DNA of 9,938 bases from Tepidisphaeraceae bacterium. GTDB lineage: Bacteria > Planctomycetota > Phycisphaerae > Tepidisphaerales > Tepidisphaeraceae. The position numbers and the translations under genes were made by a program. Positions 6,449 through 9,938 of the stretch are shown here, one piece after another. The notes below the pieces were generated by a model. The model worked only from the letters and a program-made list of their open reading frames with translations, was not told the origin of the DNA and did not search any database. The DNA is taken from assembly GCA_025450555.1 (NCBI GenBank), contig JANWHF010000004.1, positions 1 to 9,938 of the forward strand. Direction: 5' to 3'. Within the stretch, counting starts at the first letter, position 1, and each line of letters opens with the position of its first letter.

Positions 6449-8403
6449 GATTTAGTTCCTTTGTAAATGGCGATGATTTGGGAAATGACAAAGGCGTAGG
6501 TGATCCACACGCCGCCGAGTAGAGTGCAAATGACAATCAGCAGAGGAAGCGGCGCGTGAGGCGCCCACAAGGCGCGCGGGAATGGATCGGCGACCGGCTT
6601 GACCAGTGCGCCCCCGGCGTCGGTTATCGTGGCGTAGACTCCGGCATAGGAGGCGGGAGCCACCAATTTAGCGCAGAACTGCAGTTCTCCCGAGGCGCCG
6701 CCGGGCAATCCGGTAGGAAAGCGGACGGCGGCGGTGCCATCGTCCAGAGTCTTGTCCTCGCCGAGTTTTAGATCGCCGAAGGTCCTGCAAACGAAGAATT
6801 GTACCGATGCGTTTTCGACCGGCTTTCCATCGAGGGCGGTAACGGTGGCGCGGATCAGCTTCTCATGGTCCTCGGTAACGACTGCGAGCGAGACCTTGGC
6901 GACAGGTTGGGTGGCCGCCGGTTGCGAGGCGGAAACCTGCGAGGCGCGGGCGCGCCCGGATATCAGCAGCAGGCACGCGGCCGCAATCAGGACAGAGAGC
7001 GCAATCCCCGCACGCCGACCAATTCCAGGGCGCGCTGGCGACGTCGCAATAGGCCTGGGCTGCTTATCGTGCTGCCCCTCCTCGATTTCCCAGATGGAAA
7101 CGATCGGGAAAACCTTCGAAAACAGGAGGTAGAGCATGCAGAACCCGGAGAACGCTCCGGCAGTGATGGACCACTCGACCCAGGTGGGTATGTAGCTGAG
7201 TGGCTTGCCGGTCGTGGAATAGATGGGCATGAACGGCGATGCGAGCGTCGGCACGACAATCACGTACCGCTTCAGCCACATCCCCACATTGATCAGCACG
7301 GACGCGATCAGGATACCTTTGAATGTCCGCGTCCACGGCAGGGCCAGGAGCAAAGCGGGGATGAACAGGCCGATGATCGCCATTGTCCAGAACTGCCAGG
7401 CGTACTGTCCGCTGAACAGGGAGTCGAGCAGACGCCGGTCTGGTCCTTCGGATGGATAGCCCATCGTGAGGTATTCGCTCACGGTGAAGTAGATGTAGAT
7501 CAGGTTCACCGCCAGCAGCAGCGAAGCGAGCTTTTTAAAATGATCGAGCGTGATATATCGCTCGAGATGATACGGGCGGAAGTACCAGACAAAGATCGCC
7601 ATCGCGGTGATCAGGGCGGCGATGCCGGAGAAGATAGCGCCGACGACGAAGTACGGGCCGAAGATCGTGCTGTGCCACCCGGCCCGCAGCGTCATTCCAA
7701 AGATCCACGAAACCACCGTGTGAACGGAGATGGCTACGGGGATGATCACGATGGCCATGGCGCCGATGGCGCGCTCAAGTCGATGCTTCTGCTCGGGGGT
7801 TCCGGTCCAGCCCAGCGCCAACGTGCGATATAGTTTCCGTCGCCAGGGAGAGAAGCCGACTGGATGATCGCGCAGCATTGCCAGGTCCGGGATCATCGGG
7901 AGGTACAGGTACATCAGACTGCCGGTGATGTAGGTGGTGACGGAGCAGACATCCCACAGGATCGGGGACTGGAGCCTGCCGTGAATAATCACGTTGAGGA
8001 TCCGGTCCGGTCGGCCCATGTCGATGACAATCATCGGCACGCCAATCATCAGAGCGAAGACGGTGATGCCTTCGGCCATGCGGGTGATTGGCCGACGCCA
8101 TTCAGCGCCCGTTACTCTCAGGATCGCGGAGACCAGCGTGCCGGCATGGCTGATCCCAATGAAGAAAACGAAATTGATGATGTAGACGCCCCACGAGAAG
8201 TAGTTATTCATCGCGGTGGCGGCCAGACCGATGCGCAATTGATGAATGAACGCGATCAGTCCCCAGGCGCAGACGGCGGCAAAGCAGGCGAGCCATAGTT
8301 TTTGCCGTCGGCCCATTGGTCCAAGAGTGGCAATTAAGTCCGCCTCGGGACTAGTGATCGCAGCCGAGGTGTGATGTTGAATTTGAGTGTCCGTGACGAT
8401 CAT
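6445..8403 (-). CDS. nrfD: NrfD/PsrC (ActC-like) membrane quinone-interacting subunit with fused C-terminal domain
   Basis: The protein has 652 residues. Residues about 35-430 hold roughly ten transmembrane helices of the NrfD/PsrC fold. The helix-2 segment FSWGVYIINFVFFIGISHAG, then TRMAEGITVF and IDMGRPDR, closely resembles ActC/ActF of Alternative Complex III and related quinol oxidoreductase anchors. ActC-like proteins usually end near here. This one adds a signal-like hydrophobic segment with a small-residue end (about 466-487, GRARA), an Ala/Gln/Thr linker, a soluble beta-rich domain (about 503-600, with Cys539 and Cys577), and a final transmembrane helix (about 619-642). The extension looks like a formerly separate membrane-anchored protein fused on. 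ATG 8403 is preferred to TTG 8409, because GAGG (8414-8411) is 7 nt from the ATG and only 1 nt from the TTG. It exchanges electrons with membrane quinone and the FeS partner encoded 9 nt upstream. Confidence 0.9.
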   Translation of the reverse strand: MIVTDTQIQHHTSAAITSPEADLIATLGPMGRRQKLWLACFAAVCAWGLIAFIHQLRIGLAATAMNNYFSWGVYIINFVFFIGISHAGTLVSAILRVTGAEWRRPITRMAEGITVFALMIGVPMIVIDMGRPDRILNVIIHGRLQSPILWDVCSVTTYITGSLMYLYLPMIPDLAMLRDHPVGFSPWRRKLYRTLALGWTGTPEQKHRLERAIGAMAIVIIPVAISVHTVVSWIFGMTLRAGWHSTIFGPYFVVGAIFSGIAALITAMAIFVWYFRPYHLERYITLDHFKKLASLLLAVNLIYIYFTVSEYLTMGYPSEGPDRRLLDSLFSGQYAWQFWTMAIIGLFIPALLLALPWTRTFKGILIASVLINVGMWLKRYVIVVPTLASPFMPIYSTTGKPLSYIPTWVEWSITAGAFSGFCMLYLLFSKVFPIVSIWEIEEGQHDKQPRPIATSPARPGIGRRAGIALSVLIAAACLLLISGRARASQVSASQPAATQPVAKVSLAVVTEDHEKLIRATVTALDGKPVENASVQFFVCRTFGDLKLGEDKTLDDGTAAVRFPTGLPGGASGELQFCAKLVAPASYAGVYATITDAGGALVKPVADPFPRALWAPHAPLPLLIVICTLLGGVWITYAFVISQIIAIYKGTKS

Positions 8404-8410
8404 GGGCAAA

Positions 8411-8414
8411 CCTC
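8411..8414 (-). promoter_or_regulatory. Shine-Dalgarno deciding the NrfD-like start
   Basis: GAGG on the minus strand overlaps the TGA stop of the ferredoxin gene (TGAGG) and lies 7 nt before ATG 8403. It is too close to the alternative TTG at 8409. It supports coupled translation of the FeS and membrane subunits. Confidence 0.6.
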
Positions 8415-9348
8415 AGATTTTGCTTTCCGGTGAAACGGCGCCTGGTGCGGGGAACTGCCGGTTGGCTGGAGGCAGGTAATAGACACGTGGTTTGGTACCC
8501 AGCTCTTCCAGATGCCGATAGCCTGATCGGTCCAGCAGAAGCTTGGAGAGGCGCTGCATGTCGCCCTGCGAATTGGTGATGGCGTCTTCGTTCTCGTCGC
8601 CGTAGTAGATCGCGCCCATCGGGCAGCCGGCCGCGCAACCGGGCAACAGCCCCTTCTCGGCCATGTCCGGGCAGAAGTCACACTTCTCCACGGTGCCGAC
8701 GCGGCGCGGGAAGCCGTGCTCGGGTGGGTATCCCTCTTCCAGGGCCTCAGGCGGATCATGCGGGCGCGCCCAGTTGAAGCTTCGCGCGCCGTAAGGACAG
8801 GCGGCCATGCAGAAGCGGCAGCCGATGCAGCGGTCATTGTCGATCAGCACGATCCCGTCCTGCCGCTTGAACGTCGCATCAACGGGGCAGACTTTCGTGC
8901 AGGGTGGGTTATCGCAGTGGTAGCAGGGTTGGGGGAAAAAATAGGGGGCCGTATGTTCGGCATCCTGCATTCGCAGCACTTTGATCCACTGCCGGTCCGG
9001 CGGGATGAAATGCATCTTTGAGCAGGCCGCCATGCACTTGCCGCACCCGTCGCACTTGGACAGGTCGATCACCATCACGAACTTTCGCCCGGGGATGCCC
9101 TGCCGGGCGGACGTTTCTGCCATGCCCGCGACTTGCCCGTCGTGGCCCGGATTGGGGACTACTTTTCCGCAGCAGACGTGTACGACCTGATGATCGGGCG
9201 TGAGCGACGGTGTGACTGGTGCGTTGGGATCCACCTTGTTTTCCGGCGTGCCCTGGCCAAGGAGCTTGTGAGCCGCCGTACCCCCGGCGGCAACTGAGCC
9301 CAAAACTACTAGACTGCGCCGGAGAAAGGTTCTGCGATTGCCATCCAT
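8413..9348 (-). CDS. Tat-exported four-cluster [4Fe-4S] ferredoxin subunit (HybA/NrfC/ActB-like)
   Basis: The protein has 311 residues. A twin-arginine signal opens it: NRRTFLRR (4-11) followed by a hydrophobic, Ala/Gly-rich stretch to about residue 30. Four Cys groups match the 16-Cys ferredoxin subunits of the DmsB/NrfC/HybA/PsrB family: Cys99/102/105/109, Cys142/145/150/154, Cys174/177/180/184 and Cys223/226/238/242. All 16 ligands are present. CPYGARSFNW after the third group is closest in style to the ActB FeS domain of Alternative Complex III. There is no C-terminal membrane anchor, unlike HybA. An extra vicinal Cys pair (59-60, HVCCGK) lies before the first cluster and is not part of the standard set. 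ATG 9348 has GGGAG 6 nt upstream. It should sit on the periplasmic face, bound to the NrfD-like subunit, relaying electrons between quinone and the cytochrome or an unseen catalytic partner. First gene of the operon. Confidence 0.92.
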   Translation of the reverse strand: MDGNRRTFLRRSLVVLGSVAAGGTAAHKLLGQGTPENKVDPNAPVTPSLTPDHQVVHVCCGKVVPNPGHDGQVAGMAETSARQGIPGRKFVMVIDLSKCDGCGKCMAACSKMHFIPPDRQWIKVLRMQDAEHTAPYFFPQPCYHCDNPPCTKVCPVDATFKRQDGIVLIDNDRCIGCRFCMAACPYGARSFNWARPHDPPEALEEGYPPEHGFPRRVGTVEKCDFCPDMAEKGLLPGCAAGCPMGAIYYGDENEDAITNSQGDMQRLSKLLLDRSGYRHLEELGTKPRVYYLPPANRQFPAPGAVSPESKI

Positions 9349-9371
9349 TTGCGACTCCCGTTCTGCGAGCC

Positions 9372-9402
9372 GAGTGTCGGATCAACTACGCAGAGTGTCG
9401 GA
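9372..9402. repeat. 10-bp direct repeat at 21-bp period, upstream of operon
   Basis: GAGTGTCGGA occurs at 9372-9381 and again at 9393-9402, identical in both copies. The 21-bp period is two helical turns, so both copies face the same side of the DNA. They lie 24-54 nt before the ferredoxin start codon, which is promoter-proximal or 5' leader territory. This arrangement is typical of tandem response-regulator or activator sites. The regulator is unknown. Confidence 0.5.
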
Positions 9403-9468
9403 AGTAATGGAGGGTCGCCGCTATCGGGCAGGATTCCAGAAGATTGCTACGGCTTTCCCAGTAGGCGA

Positions 9469-9487
9469 CATAGGGGATTCTCCTATG
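9469..9487. promoter_or_regulatory. Near-perfect 19-bp palindrome, candidate operator
   Basis: CATAGGGGATTCTCCTATG is symmetric about base 9478, with one mismatched pair (G9475/T9481). The length and the CATAGG/CCTATG arms fit a dimeric helix-turn-helix or FUR-like regulator. It lies 121 nt before the ferredoxin ATG and 86 nt before the sulfatase ATG, so it could control either gene or both. It has no T-tract, so a terminator is unlikely. Confidence 0.5.
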
Positions 9488-9572
9488 AGATGGAAAGAAC
9501 CGCGCCCTCCGTCCTCGACCATTTCGCCTCACTCATAGTCATTGGGCGACCCGCGACGGTAAACTTTGCGGA

Positions 9573-9938
9573 ATGCGTATATCCACCAGTAACGCGCCCA
9601 TCTATCTTTTCATCTTTGCTGCCCTTTGCTCGTCGAACGCGTTCTCGGCAGCGAGTAAAAGGCCGGATATCGTGATGTTCATCGCCGATGACATGTCGGT
9701 GAAAGATTCGTCGGCTTATGGCAGCACGCGGATTCCTGGGCCGAATATGTTGGCGCTGGCTAAGGAGGGGCTGACGTTCGATCTGGCCTTCGCGACTTCG
9801 CCGACTTGCGGGCCGAGCCGCGCGGCGCTGCTGACGGGTTGTTACAACCTGCGCAATGGCGTCATGTTCAATCAGCAAAAGGCAAAGCCCGACATTAAAA
9901 AATGGCCGGCCTATTTCCAGACGCTGGGATATGAGGTC
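9573..9938 (+). CDS. Sulfatase (formylglycine-dependent), N-terminal part, C-terminus off window
   Basis: 122 residues are visible and the frame is open at the right edge. A signal peptide covers residues 1-27 (hydrophobic core YLFIFAAL, cleavage near FSAA). PDIVMFIADDM (31-41) is the N-terminal strand with the metal-binding Asp pair of the alkaline-phosphatase/sulfatase fold. CGPSRAALLTG (79-89) is the sulfatase signature C-x-P-S-R, in which Cys79 would be oxidised to formylglycine by a maturase. Members hydrolyse sulfate esters, commonly on algal or host polysaccharides, and planctomycetes carry many. The substrate cannot be told from this fragment. The ATG at 9573 lacks a strong Shine-Dalgarno (only GCGGA abutting it). 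It diverges from the electron-transfer operon, and a functional link is not implied. Confidence 0.93.
   Translation, partial: MRISTSNAPIYLFIFAALCSSNAFSAASKRPDIVMFIADDMSVKDSSAYGSTRIPGPNMLALAKEGLTFDLAFATSPTCGPSRAALLTGCYNLRNGVMFNQQKAKPDIKKWPAYFQTLGYEV

Larger units (their letters stand above)
9349..9572. promoter_or_regulatory. Divergent intergenic control region
   Basis: These 224 bp lie between the oppositely oriented ferredoxin and sulfatase genes and must carry promoters for both. I find no protein-coding content I trust and no convincing -35/-10 or sigma-54 pair on either strand. The region contains a 19-bp palindrome and a 10-bp direct repeat, listed separately. Confidence 0.6.

Noticed and set aside
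6799..7833. Plus-strand open frame of 344 codons
   Set aside because: It is antisense to the transmembrane part of the NrfD-like gene. It is extremely Arg/Asp/Gln-rich with no recognisable motif; a GC-bias shadow.
9338..9538. Plus-strand 66-codon frame in the divergent region
   Set aside because: It starts inside the ferredoxin signal peptide on the opposite strand. It has no domain, and its coding would cover the repeat and palindrome features that better fit a control region.

Overview
The window looks like chromosomal DNA from a planctomycete. Three things suggest this: a giant secreted protein with an N-terminal LEPR-XLL-type motif (LESRRLLTA), a sulfatase, and GC-rich DNA with short intergenic gaps. 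The assignment is inferred from protein style; no rRNA or other marker gene is present. Almost everything lies on the minus strand. Only the partial sulfatase at the right edge is on the plus strand.

Right to centre (9348 down to 3343) is a compact seven-gene minus-strand run that reads as one operon. In transcription order it encodes: a Tat-exported four-cluster ferredoxin subunit; an NrfD/PsrC (ActC-like) quinone-interacting membrane subunit with an unusual C-terminal extension; a monohaem cytochrome c; an outer-membrane porin-like barrel with an N-terminal coiled coil; a monohaem lipoprotein cytochrome c; a 62-residue coiled-coil protein; and a HypB-like P-loop nucleotidase that has lost several HypB signature residues. 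Several junctions are translationally coupled (two ATGA overlaps, and a Shine-Dalgarno sequence buried in the end of the preceding gene). The first three products match the parts list of a quinol:cytochrome c exchange module of the NrfCD or Alternative Complex III kind. No molybdopterin, hydrogenase, multihaem cytochrome or other catalytic subunit lies in the window. The porin and lipoprotein cytochrome place part of the system at the outer membrane, and the HypB-like protein hints at a metal-cofactor or hydrogenase link. That combination is the most interesting feature here.

Left (3081 to 1) is a 1027-codon open frame, still open at the window edge. It encodes a secreted or surface planctomycete protein with a LEPR-XLL-type N-terminus, an EF-hand/dockerin-like loop, a metzincin-like HExxHxxSxxH site, and a long beta-rich repeat region containing tandem 66-bp repeats.

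The 224-bp divergent region (9349-9572) between the operon and the sulfatase holds a near-perfect 19-bp palindrome and a 10-bp direct repeat at 21-bp spacing. Both are plausible regulator sites. The sulfatase begins at 9573 and runs off the right edge with its formylglycine motif present.
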